From: Deinococcus frigens DSM 12807
Lineage (GTDB): Bacteria > Deinococcota > Deinococci > Deinococcales > Deinococcaceae
Assembly: GCF_000701425.1 (NCBI RefSeq)
Contig: NZ_JNIW01000009.1
Location: forward strand, 1-64,000
DNA: 64,000 bases
Reading direction: 5' to 3'
Shown here in pieces: positions 17,428 to 26,055 of the stretch; within the stretch, counting starts at the first letter, position 1; the number at the start of each line of letters is the position of its first letter. A program made the position numbers and the translations under genes. Below the pieces are notes generated by a model, which did no database searches, was not told where the DNA came from, and saw nothing but the letters and a program-made list of their open reading frames with translations.

Positions 17428-17865
17428 TCAGGCGTCGTGCAGGCGGCACTCGATCTGGCCCTTCATGGCGCGGTTGAAGGCGCAGATGGCCCGGCCCCGG
17501 TCCACTAGGTGCTGCGCCTGCTGCCTTTCCAGGCCCGGCAACTTGATGTCCAGCGCCACGCTCAGGTCATGGGCGTCACCGTCTTCCACCAGGCCGACGG
17601 TGGCCGTGACCTCCATTACGCCGAATTCGGGATACTTCTCGGCGCGGGCGGCTGCGCCCATCGCGCTCTCGAAGCTGGCGGCCAGCGCGGCGGCGAACAG
17701 TTGCTCCGGGGTGCTGCCCGCGCCGCCGCCACCGCCCAGGGCCTGCGGCACTGCCAGGCGCACGTCCAGTTGCCCGTCCTCGCTGTCCACATGCCCGGCG
17801 CGGCCCCCGTGAGCCGAGGCGGTGATGGAGTAAAAGGCCTCTTTCTTGCTGTTTTGCTGGGTCAT
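17428..17865 (-). CDS. OsmC/Ohr-family protein lacking the peroxidatic cysteine
   Basis: A 145-residue protein with strong Ohr features: AFYSITASAHGGRAG, LGGGGGAGSTPEQLFAAALA and GRAICAFNRAMKGQI. Ohr enzymes reduce organic hydroperoxides with two cysteines. The peroxidatic Cys normally sits in an AACFHSA-like segment, but here the segment is AASFESA with an AGC serine codon. The second Cys (AIC) is kept. Loss of the attacking thiol should abolish the usual chemistry, so the protein may bind lipids or act differently. I prefer the ATG at 17865 to a TTG at 17883. Confidence 0.82.
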   Translation of the reverse strand: MTQQNSKKEAFYSITASAHGGRAGHVDSEDGQLDVRLAVPQALGGGGGAGSTPEQLFAAALAASFESAMGAAARAEKYPEFGVMEVTATVGLVEDGDAHDLSVALDIKLPGLERQQAQHLVDRGRAICAFNRAMKGQIECRLHDA

Positions 17866-18135
17866 GTCCGGCAATCTGAACAAAGCTCCACACGCCTGCG
17901 GTACGCCCCCTTACTGTCTGGGAGAAGCCTTCAGAAACGGTCCAGACTTCCCGGCATTCGCGGTGGCACCACACACACGCGGTCCGTCTCCTGATCAACA
18001 GCCTGCGGTCAACCCACACTCTTCATCGGAGAAAGCAGGGAGAGTGACGCCACATCGAACCATCTCCCGCCCAATTGCGTACCCTCTGGAACGAACCCCC
18101 GTTAACAACACTCAGCCCACCCCCCGCTTTCCGAG

Positions 18136-19041
18136 GTGCCCTTGATCCCGCCGCCCACACCCCATCCCGACGATCCTGTCGAGCTGTACTTCGTGCCGGA
18201 AGGCCGAGCCGCGCAGTTGAAATTTGCCGCGCTGGGCCGCCCGTTGATCTGGGGCGAACTGCGCCGAGCTGGGCGCGTTCCGGATGATCTCAGCGTGGCG
18301 CAGCGCTTTCAGATTCAGCAGCGCTTCAGCCGCCGCGTGCTGGGACATCTGGGCGTGCGGCTGGAGCTGCGCGGCCTGGAGAACATTGGAGACGGTCCGT
18401 ACCTGATCGCCTCCCTGCATGAGGGGATTGCCGACGTGCTGTGCCTGCTGCAATTGCCGCTGCCGATGCGCTTCGTGGCGCGGCGCGAGATCTTTACCTG
18501 GCCGGAAATCGGGCCGGTGATCACGCGGCTGGGTCACCTCTCGATCAATCCCGAACATCCGCTGGGCGGCTTCCGTGACCTGTGGCGCGGGGCCACCACC
18601 ATCCTGGGGGGCGGCGAGAGCCTGGTCACCTTTCCGCAGGGGGCCATCGCGGGCATCCAGAGCGACTTCCAGCGCGGCGTGTTCGAGGTGGCGCGGCGCG
18701 TGGGTGCGCCGATCCTGCCGGTCGCCATCAGCGGCACGCACCGTGTCTGGGAGCATCCCTTTGCGCCCACGCTGCGGTACGGGCAGCCTGCCGCCCTGAC
18801 CGTACTGCCGCCCATCAGCGCTGATGACCTTCAGACGGGCAACCTGGAGGCCATCCGCGTGCGGACCCGCCGGGCCATGAAGGCGGCGGCCCTGAAAGGC
18901 GGCAGCCCGCCCGCGCGCGTCTTTGACCCGGACCGCGACGGCTACTGGGACGGCTACCAACTGGACATCGACCCCGATTTTTCCGAGATGGCCCGCAAGA
19001 TGGAAGCCCACCGCGCGGGCTTCTTGAAAGGCACCGCTTAG
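18136..19041 (+). CDS. PlsC-like lysophospholipid acyltransferase
   Basis: A 301-residue glycerolipid acyltransferase-family protein. The catalytic HX4D motif is H95...D100 (LHEGIAD) and the substrate-binding FPQG motif is at about residues 166-169. A variable C-terminal part ends at an Asp/Tyr-rich segment (DRDGYWDGYQLDIDPDF). It likely acylates a lysophosphatidic acid-like acceptor at the membrane. The start is a GTG at 18136, though a TTG at 18142 is equally possible. Its last codons contain GGCACCGCTTA, which is repeated directly after the stop. Confidence 0.8.
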   Translation: MPLIPPPTPHPDDPVELYFVPEGRAAQLKFAALGRPLIWGELRRAGRVPDDLSVAQRFQIQQRFSRRVLGHLGVRLELRGLENIGDGPYLIASLHEGIADVLCLLQLPLPMRFVARREIFTWPEIGPVITRLGHLSINPEHPLGGFRDLWRGATTILGGGESLVTFPQGAIAGIQSDFQRGVFEVARRVGAPILPVAISGTHRVWEHPFAPTLRYGQPAALTVLPPISADDLQTGNLEAIRVRTRRAMKAAALKGGSPPARVFDPDRDGYWDGYQLDIDPDFSEMARKMEAHRAGFLKGTA

Positions 19042-19093
19042 AAGGCACCGCTTAAAAAGAACAGCTTAGACGGCACCGCCGGAGAGGTACAGC

Positions 19094-20302
19094 ATGAAAC
19101 GTATTCTGATTTTATCCGCCCTCCTGACCGCCACATCCACCAGCGCCCAATCCGCCAGCGCGCAGAGCTGGACCAGCATTCAAAAAGAAGCCCAGGGCCA
19201 GACCGTCAACTTTTACATGTGGGGCGGCTCGGACGACATCAATAAATACGTGGACACGGTGGTGGCCCCCGCCGCCAAGAAGCTGGGCGTGACATTGCGC
19301 CGCGTCCCCGTGTCCGATACCGTGCAGGCCGTCAACAAGGTGCTGGGCGAGAAGCAGGCCGGGAAGAACAGGGGCGGCAGCGTGGACATGATCTGGATCA
19401 ACGGCGAGAACTTCAAGACCGCCAGCCAGGCCCGGTTGCTGCTGACCGGCTGGTCCGAGTCGCTGCCCAATGCCAAGTACGTCAACTGGAAGAGTCCGGC
19501 GGTCCGCAACGATTTCGGCTTCCCGGTCAACGGCGCGGAGTCGCCCTGGGGCAGCTCGCAGTGGCAGTATGTCTACGACAGCTCCCGGGTTAAGGAGGCC
19601 GATCTGCCGCGCAGCTTCAAGGAACTGGCGACGTGGACCGGGGCGCATCCGGGCCGCTTCACCTTTCCCGCGCCGCCCAACTTCTCGGGCAACCGCTTTT
19701 TGCGCCAGGCCATGTTCGAGCTGGCGGGCGGCCAGAGCCAGTTCGTCGGGGCGTACAGGCCGGAGCTGTGGGCCAGAACTGCGCCCAAGCTCTGGACCTA
19801 CCTCAGGGCCATCCAGCCGAACCTGTGGCGCGGCGGTCAGACCTTCCCCGCCGACGTGCCCAACCTGTACTCGCTGTTCGCCAACGGCGAGATCGACTTC
19901 GCCTTCGTGCAGAACATCGCTGGAATCGCCGCCGAGGTCAAGAGCGGCGTGCTGCCCACCACGGCGCGGGTCTTCATCTTCGACGCTGGAACCGTGACCG
20001 ACACGCATTACGTCGCCATTCCGTACAACTCGGCCCACTCCGCCGGGGCCAAGGTGGTGGCGAACCTGATGCTGACGCCGGAACTGCAACTGGCCAAGCT
20101 GTCGGGCAACCTGTGGGGCGATGGCCTGGGCATTGATCCGGCGCGGGTGGGGCCGGAATTTCAGAAACAGGTCAAGGCCACCCTGAAGGTCGGACCGTAT
20201 ACCCTGGACCCGGCCCTGCTAAGCAGCAAGGCGTTCAGCGATGTGGACGCCCAGTACGACAAGAATGTGCAGGACGGGTTTAAAAAGGAAATTCTAAAAT
20301 AA
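19094..20302 (+). CDS. YnjB-like ABC transporter substrate-binding protein
   Basis: A 402-residue secreted binding protein with a signal peptide of about 24 residues (MKRILILSALLTATSTSAQS). The mature part resembles the E. coli YnjB family: VNFYMWGGSDDINKYVD, then MIWINGENF and YVAIPYNS near the C-terminus. It begins an ABC importer operon with a permease gene 5 bp downstream, a second permease and an ATPase further on. The ligand of YnjBCD systems is not established. Confidence 0.85.
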   Translation: MKRILILSALLTATSTSAQSASAQSWTSIQKEAQGQTVNFYMWGGSDDINKYVDTVVAPAAKKLGVTLRRVPVSDTVQAVNKVLGEKQAGKNRGGSVDMIWINGENFKTASQARLLLTGWSESLPNAKYVNWKSPAVRNDFGFPVNGAESPWGSSQWQYVYDSSRVKEADLPRSFKELATWTGAHPGRFTFPAPPNFSGNRFLRQAMFELAGGQSQFVGAYRPELWARTAPKLWTYLRAIQPNLWRGGQTFPADVPNLYSLFANGEIDFAFVQNIAGIAAEVKSGVLPTTARVFIFDAGTVTDTHYVAIPYNSAHSAGAKVVANLMLTPELQLAKLSGNLWGDGLGIDPARVGPEFQKQVKATLKVGPYTLDPALLSSKAFSDVDAQYDKNVQDGFKKEILK

Positions 20303-20307
20303 ATTCA

Positions 20308-21147
20308 GTGCGACTCCTGCCCTTCCTGCCTGCATTGGTGGTCACTGCCCTGCTGTTCGGCGGAGGTCTGCTGCTGGGCGGGTTGCAGAGCTTGGGCTAC
20401 GCGCCCGCGCTGGGGCAGACCGCACTGAAGCTGGACGCCTACCGGGACCTCTTCGCGGACCGCAGTTTCTGGGCGGCGCTGGGCCTGACCGCGTGGGTGG
20501 CGACGGCCAGCACCTTTCTGGCGGCGGTGTTCGGCACGGCCTTTGCCCTGCTGCTGCAACGGGCCGGGGCGGGCGGACGCCTGCGTTTTCTGTTCGGCCT
20601 GACGCTGCCCATTCCGCATCTGGTGGCGTCGGTCCTCACGTTGCTGCTGATCTCGCAGAGCGGTCTGCTGTCGCGCCTGACGCTGGCAGCGGGCATCACG
20701 TCCGGGCCGCAGGACTTTCCGGCGCTGCTGTATGACCGCCGGGGCCTGGGCATTCTGCTGGAGCTGGTCTGGAAGGAAACGCCCTTTATCGGCCTGAATG
20801 TGCTGGCCGCCTTGACCCGGCTCGATCCGCGTCTCAATGAGGTGGCGCGGACGCTGGGGGCCGGACGCTGGACCCGGTTGGTCCGCGTGACCCTGCCACT
20901 GATTCGCCCGGCGCTGCTGTCATCGGGGATTCTGGTCTTCGCCTTCAGCCTGTCGTCGTTTGAGGTCCCGGCGCTGCTGGGGGCCACCTCGCCCACCACA
21001 CTGCCGGTGCTGGCCTACCGCGCCTTTACCGACACCGATCTGAGCACTAGGGCCGAAGCGTTGGCGATCAGCATGGTGGTGGCGGCCCTGGGCGGGGCGC
21101 TGGTCTGGGGCTATGTTCGAGCGACGGGCCGAGGCGGACGAGGTTAG
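20308..21147 (+). CDS. ABC transporter permease, first subunit of YnjBCD-like importer
   Basis: A 279-residue membrane protein with about six helices and the ATPase-contact loop around VARTLGAGRWTRLVRVTLP. The GTG start lies 5 bp after the binding-protein stop. In E. coli YnjC both permease halves are one polypeptide. Here they are separate, the second half being at 22487-23272. Its stop overlaps the stop of the convergent SDR gene by 4 bp, showing how tightly the SDR/HxlR pair is embedded in the operon. Confidence 0.85.
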   Translation: MRLLPFLPALVVTALLFGGGLLLGGLQSLGYAPALGQTALKLDAYRDLFADRSFWAALGLTAWVATASTFLAAVFGTAFALLLQRAGAGGRLRFLFGLTLPIPHLVASVLTLLLISQSGLLSRLTLAAGITSGPQDFPALLYDRRGLGILLELVWKETPFIGLNVLAALTRLDPRLNEVARTLGAGRWTRLVRVTLPLIRPALLSSGILVFAFSLSSFEVPALLGATSPTTLPVLAYRAFTDTDLSTRAEALAISMVVAALGGALVWGYVRATGRGGRG

Positions 21148-21911
21148 CCTTTACGCGCCGCCACCAGCATGTCGTTCATGCGCTGGAAAAAGGCGTCGTA
21201 CTCACCGCTCTTCTCGGCAAAACGCTGGGGGTGGACCCGCTCCACCAGCACCTCCTTCACGTCTGGTTGCCGGGTCAGGATCTCCATCGTCTCGGCGATG
21301 AACCCGTCCAGGGGCATGGCGTGGGGATCGTTGGCCTGCCGCTCGCCCTGCAAAGTCGTCTGGACGTAGGGTGGCACCAGTTCGATCACCTGAACACTAG
21401 TGTCGGCCAGTTGATAGCGCATGGCCTGGGTGTAGGAATGAATGGCCGCTTTCGTCGCGCTGTACGTCGGACCGAGAGACAGCGGTACAAATGCCAGCCC
21501 TGAGGAAACGGTCATGACTGTGGCACTTGGTTGCTTCAGCAGATGCGGCAGCAGCGCCGAATTCAGCCGGATCGGGCCGAGCAGGTTGGTGGTGATGTGC
21601 GCCTCGGCGGTGTTCGTCTCGCCGGTTTTCAGGTCTTCCTCCTGCATGATGCCCGCGTTGTGGATGACTGCGTTCAGGGCAGGATATTCCTGGATGAGTT
21701 CGGCAGCCACACGCGTGATGTCGGCCCCGTCGCTCACGTCCAGCACCACCCCTTTCATGCCGGCATGCGCGGCGACCGTCTTGTCCAGCGTGGCCTGATT
21801 GCGCCCGGTGATGATGACTGTATTTCCCAGGCCGTGGAAGGCCGCCGCCAGCCCCTGCCCAATGCCTGAATTGCCGCCCGTGATCAGAATGGTATTGCCC
21901 GTCGTTTGCAT
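21144..21911 (-). CDS. SDR-family oxidoreductase (DltE-like)
   Basis: A 255-residue short-chain dehydrogenase. The cofactor motif is TGGNSGIG (residues 11-18), with the NAG strand at about residue 85 (HNAGIM), the catalytic Ser in MTVSSGLAF and the pair YSATK. Helical segments match the group annotated as DltE-like oxidoreductases. AAGGAG precedes the ATG. It is divergent from an HxlR regulator, a common pairing for redox- or aldehyde-induced reductases. Confidence 0.88.
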   Translation of the reverse strand: MQTTGNTILITGGNSGIGQGLAAAFHGLGNTVIITGRNQATLDKTVAAHAGMKGVVLDVSDGADITRVAAELIQEYPALNAVIHNAGIMQEEDLKTGETNTAEAHITTNLLGPIRLNSALLPHLLKQPSATVMTVSSGLAFVPLSLGPTYSATKAAIHSYTQAMRYQLADTSVQVIELVPPYVQTTLQGERQANDPHAMPLDGFIAETMEILTRQPDVKEVLVERVHPQRFAEKSGEYDAFFQRMNDMLVAARKG

Positions 21912-21958
21912 GTTGATCTCCTTGCCCCGATGCTAGACTTATTGCGGTTGAATAGGAA

Positions 21959-21985
21959 GTAAGCACCATAGAGTTCTATACTTAC
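21959..21985. promoter_or_regulatory. Inverted repeat and -10 box in the SDR/hxlR spacer
   Basis: GTAAG (21959-21963) and CTTAC (21981-21985) form an inverted repeat. The right arm overlaps TATACT (21978-21983), a good -10 box for the HxlR gene. This is a likely HxlR operator controlling both divergent genes. Confidence 0.45.
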
Positions 21986-22002
21986 CTACTGGAGAGTGTT
22001 GT

Positions 22003-22431
22003 GTGACAGCAGAAAAACTGGACTTCACCTCGGCTTATGGTGTGCCGCCCGAACGTTCGGACCCGGAGCTGGATGCCCTGGTGCGCGAGATCATCGGGCG
22101 GGTGGCCGACAAGTGGACCATGCTCATTCTGGAAACGCTGGAGGAGAATGGCCGGGTGCGCTTCACGCGGCTGGGAATACTGGTGGGCGGCATCAGCCAG
22201 AAGATGCTGACCAAGACCCTGCGCCAGATGGAGGAGGGCGGCCTGCTGACGCGCACGGTTTACCCGGTGATTCCGCCAAAAGTGGACTACGAGCTGACCG
22301 AACTGGGCCGAAGCCTCAGTGCGGCGTTCTGCGGTGTGTGGCACTGGGCCGAGCATTACCGCGAGGACATCGAGGCCGCGCGGCGGGCCTTCGCGCAGCG
22401 CGCGGCGCAGGAACATGGCGACGCCGATTGA
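22003..22431 (+). CDS. HxlR-family transcriptional regulator
   Basis: A 142-residue winged-helix regulator with the HxlR pattern GRVADKWTMLILETL, then GGISQKMLTKTLRQMEEGGLLTR and the wing YPVIPPKVDYELTELGRSL. The GTG start follows GGAGAG. Divergent from the SDR gene, it is probably that gene's regulator. Together the pair interrupts the ABC importer operon. Confidence 0.9.
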   Translation: MTAEKLDFTSAYGVPPERSDPELDALVREIIGRVADKWTMLILETLEENGRVRFTRLGILVGGISQKMLTKTLRQMEEGGLLTRTVYPVIPPKVDYELTELGRSLSAAFCGVWHWAEHYREDIEAARRAFAQRAAQEHGDAD

Positions 22432-22486
22432 GTCTGGACCGTGCTACCCTTCTGGACAACGTGATAGACGGTGAATTCGGCGGCCT

Positions 22487-23272
22487 GTGGTGAGCCGGAC
22501 CCTTCTCAAATCCACCCTGACGCTGGGACTGGGTGTCTCGGCGCTGCTGCCCGTGGTGCTGTTGGCGGTGTGGTCCTTCGCCGGGCGCTGGTATTTCCCG
22601 GCCCTGTGGCCTTCCGAGTGGAGTGTGCGGGCGTGGCAGTCGGTGTTTTCTCCCACCTCGCAGGTATGGACGGCCCTGTGGGGCAGCCTGTGGGTGGCGT
22701 CGGTGACGGCTGTTCTGGGCACGGCCATCGCGCTTCCGGCGGCGCGGGCACTCAGTTTGGGTACGGTGCGGGTAAAAGGGTTGCTCTCGGCGCTGCTGCT
22801 CGCGCCCCTGGTGCTGCCGTCCTTCGCCAGCGTGATGGGCATTCAGGTGATCTTTATCCGTCTGGGACTGGCCGACACCCGCCCCGGCGTGGTGCTGGCG
22901 CACCTGATTCCGGTGGTTCCCTACGCAGTGGTGCTGCTGGGCGGCGTCTTCGGCGGCTACGACGCGCGGCTGGAAGGGGCGGCCCGCACGCTGGGGGCCA
23001 GCCGCTCTCAGGTCTTCTGGCGCGTGACCCTGCCCGTGATCCTGCCCGGCGTGCTGGTCAGCCTGCTGTTCGCGTTTCTGGTCTCCTGGAGCGAGTATCT
23101 GCTGACCTTGATCGTGGGCGGCGGGCAGGTGCTGACGCTGCCGCTGCTGCTGTTTTCCGCCGTGCAGGGCGGCGATTACGCCATCACGGGGGCACTGAGC
23201 CTGCTGTATATCGCGCCCACACTGGCTGTGTTCGCCGTCATCGCGCCGCGCGTGCAGGGCTGGCGCACTTGA
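22487..23272 (+). CDS. ABC transporter permease, second subunit of YnjBCD-like importer
   Basis: A 261-residue permease with about six membrane helices and the contact loop AARTLGASRSQVFWRVTLP. It starts at one of two adjacent GTG codons (22487, 22490), and no strong ribosome-binding site is visible. Its stop overlaps the ATPase start by the tetranucleotide TTGA, implying translational coupling. It is separated from its partner permease by the 1.3-kb SDR/HxlR module and may depend on hxlR readthrough for transcription. Confidence 0.87.
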   Translation: MVSRTLLKSTLTLGLGVSALLPVVLLAVWSFAGRWYFPALWPSEWSVRAWQSVFSPTSQVWTALWGSLWVASVTAVLGTAIALPAARALSLGTVRVKGLLSALLLAPLVLPSFASVMGIQVIFIRLGLADTRPGVVLAHLIPVVPYAVVLLGGVFGGYDARLEGAARTLGASRSQVFWRVTLPVILPGVLVSLLFAFLVSWSEYLLTLIVGGGQVLTLPLLLFSAVQGGDYAITGALSLLYIAPTLAVFAVIAPRVQGWRT

Positions 23273-24303
23273 GCCGCCTGAGCATCACCGGACTAGGCAA
23301 GGTGTATGCGGACGGTCCAGCGGTCCTCGAACACATCGATCTGGACCTTGTTTCGGGTGAACGCTTCGTCCTGCTGGGGGCATCGGGGAGTGGCAAGAGC
23401 ACGCTGCTGCGCGTCATCGCCGGGCTGGAAGAGGCCCAGAGCGGTGACGTGCAGGTGGACGGAAAGAGCATTCTCAGCGTTCCTGCCGAGAAACGCGAGA
23501 TCGGGCTGGTCTTTCAGCAACCCCTGCTGTTTCCGCACCTGAATGTGGAGAGGAACCTGTCTTTCGGCCTGAACCTGCGTGGCGCATCCGCCAGAGAGGT
23601 GGCCCCCAGAGTAGAAAAGATGCTGTCTCAGACGGGCCTGGGCGGCTTCGGCAAACGCCTGCCACATCAGCTTTCGGGCGGCCAGGAGCAGCGGGTGGCG
23701 CTGGCACGGGCGCTGATGACGGACCCGAAGGTGCTGCTGCTGGACGAGCCGTTCAGCGCCCTGGACGCGCCGCTGCGCCGGGAGATGCGGCGCTGGGTGG
23801 TGGAGTTGCAGCGGCAGGCTGGGACCACGCTGCTGCTCGTCACCCACGATCAGGAGGAAGCGCTGGCGGTGGCCGGGCGCATCGGCTTTCTGGAAGCCGG
23901 ACGCCTGCGGCAGGTGGGCGAGCCGGAAGACTTCTTCCTGCGGCCCGCGGGCCTGAGTGTGGCGCGGTTCTTCGGCGGCCAGAATTTCATTGTGGGCCAG
24001 CAACATGGCTCTACCGTACAGACCGCCCTCGGCCCCTTCGTCACGCCGCGTCAGCACAGCGGCCCGGTCACGCTGACCTTTCGCCCGGAGGCGCTGGAGT
24101 TGGGAGAGACTGCCTCCAACTCGTTCCGCGCTCGGGTTCGCGGCGCGTCGTTCGGCGGCACCTTCCGGAACTACGAACTGGAGGTGAACGGTTGGCCTCT
24201 TATCTGGCACGCTGCGCCTTCCATAAAAGCAACAGTGGGGGAGACGCTGGCATTGCATGTGCCGCCCGAAGCGTGCTGGACGGTTCCCGAGTCTCTGGCT
24301 TGA
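23269..24303 (+). CDS. ABC transporter ATP-binding protein of YnjBCD-like importer
   Basis: A 344-residue ATPase. Walker A is GASGSGKST, the Q-loop is VFQQPLLFPHL, the signature is LSGGQEQR, Walker B is VLLLDEPFSALD and the switch His is in LVTHDQEE. The C-terminal 110 residues form a TOBE-like domain (VTLTFRPEALELG). I set the start at the TTG of the TTGA overlap with the permease stop. It powers the two permeases upstream. Confidence 0.9.
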   Translation: MSRLSITGLGKVYADGPAVLEHIDLDLVSGERFVLLGASGSGKSTLLRVIAGLEEAQSGDVQVDGKSILSVPAEKREIGLVFQQPLLFPHLNVERNLSFGLNLRGASAREVAPRVEKMLSQTGLGGFGKRLPHQLSGGQEQRVALARALMTDPKVLLLDEPFSALDAPLRREMRRWVVELQRQAGTTLLLVTHDQEEALAVAGRIGFLEAGRLRQVGEPEDFFLRPAGLSVARFFGGQNFIVGQQHGSTVQTALGPFVTPRQHSGPVTLTFRPEALELGETASNSFRARVRGASFGGTFRNYELEVNGWPLIWHAAPSIKATVGETLALHVPPEACWTVPESLA

Positions 24304-24428
24304 TGTGGACTTCCCGTGCGTTCACGGCCATGGCGAACTTCTCCGGTCAGGCTCCAGAAATTCCGTCCTCACAGGACCGCCGGGAAGGGGCCTCTAACCG
24401 TTTCCGAGGGGTCCTAGGACCATCCCCA

Positions 24429-25421
24429 TTACCATCCCGCCAGATCGTCCTTGAGGTCATCTGCCGCCAGTTGCGCGTAGCCCTTGCGGGTGGTGTCCAC
24501 CGAAGCGTGGCCCAGGTGCGCGGCTACCCGTCCAAAGTCCTTGATCTGCCGCAGCAGGCGCGTCCCGGCGTACTTGCGCCCCGGATGGAAGCCCCGGAAG
24601 CGGACGCCCGCCGCCCTGAACGCTTTCTCGATGTGATAGCGCGCGGTCATCACGCTGGCGTAGCGGAAGACCCGCTCGGCGGGCGTGGTGCGCTTGCCGC
24701 CGCCGTGGTCCGGGCCGCCGGGGGCGTACAGCGCGCGGTACTGCCGGGTCGCGCGGCCCAGGCTGCTGCTCATGGCGACGATTCGCCCCTTGCGTCCCTT
24801 GCCGGAGCGCACGCTTATTCTGCGGGTCGTCTCGTCCAGATCAGCCCACTCCAGGGCCAGCGCCTCGCTGATCCGCAGACCGGCGTGGGCGGTCAGGAAC
24901 AGCAAGAATTTGGCCAGCACATCGGCACATTCGATCACGTCGGCCAGCTCGTCCTCGGAGTAGGGTGGGCGTTTGACGATGCCGGGGGTGGGGTCGCGGG
25001 GCACGCGCACGTCCCCAAAAGGATCGGCCTCGGATGCCCCCGCCCAGCGCAGAGCGCGGTACAGGCAACTGGCCGCCGCCACTTTCAGGCCCACCCCGGC
25101 GGGTTTGCGCCCCGCCGCCAGCATGGCGTTCACGTAGCCCTGCGCGTCGTGGCGTCCGGGCCGCAGGAGTCCCACGGCCTGCGCGGCGGCATGTTCCACG
25201 TACTGCCGCACGCCCAGCGCGTAGGCCTCCACCGTGCGTGGGCTGGTCAGCACGCCGCTGCCGCCGCCGTGGGCCAGATACGCGACGGTCAGCGATACCA
25301 GGGCCGGGGCGTCCTTGTCGGCAGCGGCCCGGACCGCGCGGCGGCGCAACTCGTCGTCGTGCAGCCCCGTCCATTCGCGGGTGCGGGACAGCAGATCACC
25401 CCGGTAGACCTCCAGCGTCAT
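24429..25421 (-). CDS. Tyrosine recombinase/integrase
   Basis: A 330-residue XerC/D-like site-specific recombinase. All catalytic residues are visible: R183 (GLRISEAL), K208 (GKGRKGR), H279-P-G-R282, H305 (LGHASVDTT) and the nucleophile Y315 (KGYAQL). The N-terminal part is a SAM-like core-binding domain. No phage genes are adjacent, so it is either a chromosomal recombinase or the remains of an integrated element. A palindrome GGTCCTAGGACC lies just beyond its stop (24410-24421). Confidence 0.88.
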   Translation of the reverse strand: MTLEVYRGDLLSRTREWTGLHDDELRRRAVRAAADKDAPALVSLTVAYLAHGGGSGVLTSPRTVEAYALGVRQYVEHAAAQAVGLLRPGRHDAQGYVNAMLAAGRKPAGVGLKVAAASCLYRALRWAGASEADPFGDVRVPRDPTPGIVKRPPYSEDELADVIECADVLAKFLLFLTAHAGLRISEALALEWADLDETTRRISVRSGKGRKGRIVAMSSSLGRATRQYRALYAPGGPDHGGGKRTTPAERVFRYASVMTARYHIEKAFRAAGVRFRGFHPGRKYAGTRLLRQIKDFGRVAAHLGHASVDTTRKGYAQLAADDLKDDLAGW

Positions 25422-25609
25422 CGACGGCCATCCACAGGCCGGCTCCAGAGGGTGATGGTGGTGGGTCGACGCAGGTTCACTCCGCCATTCTAGCCGTTCT
25501 CTTGCCTAAGAAGCATTAGATCAGAGAAATGCGGAATGAACTATTCAAACGATCGACTGCAATTCCAGGGCAGCCAGGAGCTCTGCTGACGCGCCGAAGA
25601 CGCGCCAAC

Positions 25610-25813
25610 TCAGCTCAGCATCAGGTGCTCGTCCAGCGCGCGGCGGTCCGGCGCGTCAGTCAGTGAATCGCTGCACGCCTCCTGCTGGGCCAGCCCCCTG
25701 GCCCCGGCCTCCAGCGTGCCAGGCGGCGACGCGAGAACGTGGCCATAGATACTCTTGACGCTCAGCGCCGCAGCGAACTGTTCGGCGATGGCCTGCAAAT
25801 CTGTGGTCTCCAC
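25610..25813 (-). CDS. Possible small protein
   Basis: A 67-residue frame (METTDLQAIAEQFAAALSVK at its start) with acidic, helix-friendly composition. No homologue is recognised. It sits in a 634-bp stretch between the integrase and anmK, on the same strand as both. The Ala/Leu-rich helical pattern makes it plausible but unproven. Confidence 0.3.
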   Translation of the reverse strand: METTDLQAIAEQFAAALSVKSIYGHVLASPPGTLEAGARGLAQQEACSDSLTDAPDRRALDEHLMLS

Positions 25814-25839
25814 GGCACTGTGCCTGGTCCCCTTCCCCG

Positions 25840-26049
25840 CTAGGCCCGGATCGCCTGCCTTCGCCGCGGCCCCATCATGTCCTGTGGGCGGCTGCGCCCG
25901 GATACCACGAGGGCTTTATCAAGCTCACGCTGGCCGTCGCCGAGTTCTGCCCGCAGGACACGCCCGTGCCAGATTGTTCTTCCATTCCACGCGACGCGTG
26001 TTTCTTGCTTCTCCTTCCACTCGGGTGAAAGCTGGCACTTTAGCCGCAA
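25840..26049 (-). CDS. Possible small basic protein
   Basis: A 69-residue frame (MRLKCQLSPEWKEKQETRVA at its start, PRRRQAIRA at the end) just downstream of anmK. Charged composition with no recognisable domain. It could be a real short gene or chance open frame in GC-rich DNA. Confidence 0.25.
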   Translation of the reverse strand: MRLKCQLSPEWKEKQETRVAWNGRTIWHGRVLRAELGDGQRELDKALVVSGRSRPQDMMGPRRRQAIRA

Positions 26050-26055
26050 TCTGTA

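Noticed and set aside
25422..26055. Search for attachment site or RNA gene next to the integrase
   Set aside because: No tRNA-like fold or direct repeats were found. Only two short, weakly supported frames remain.
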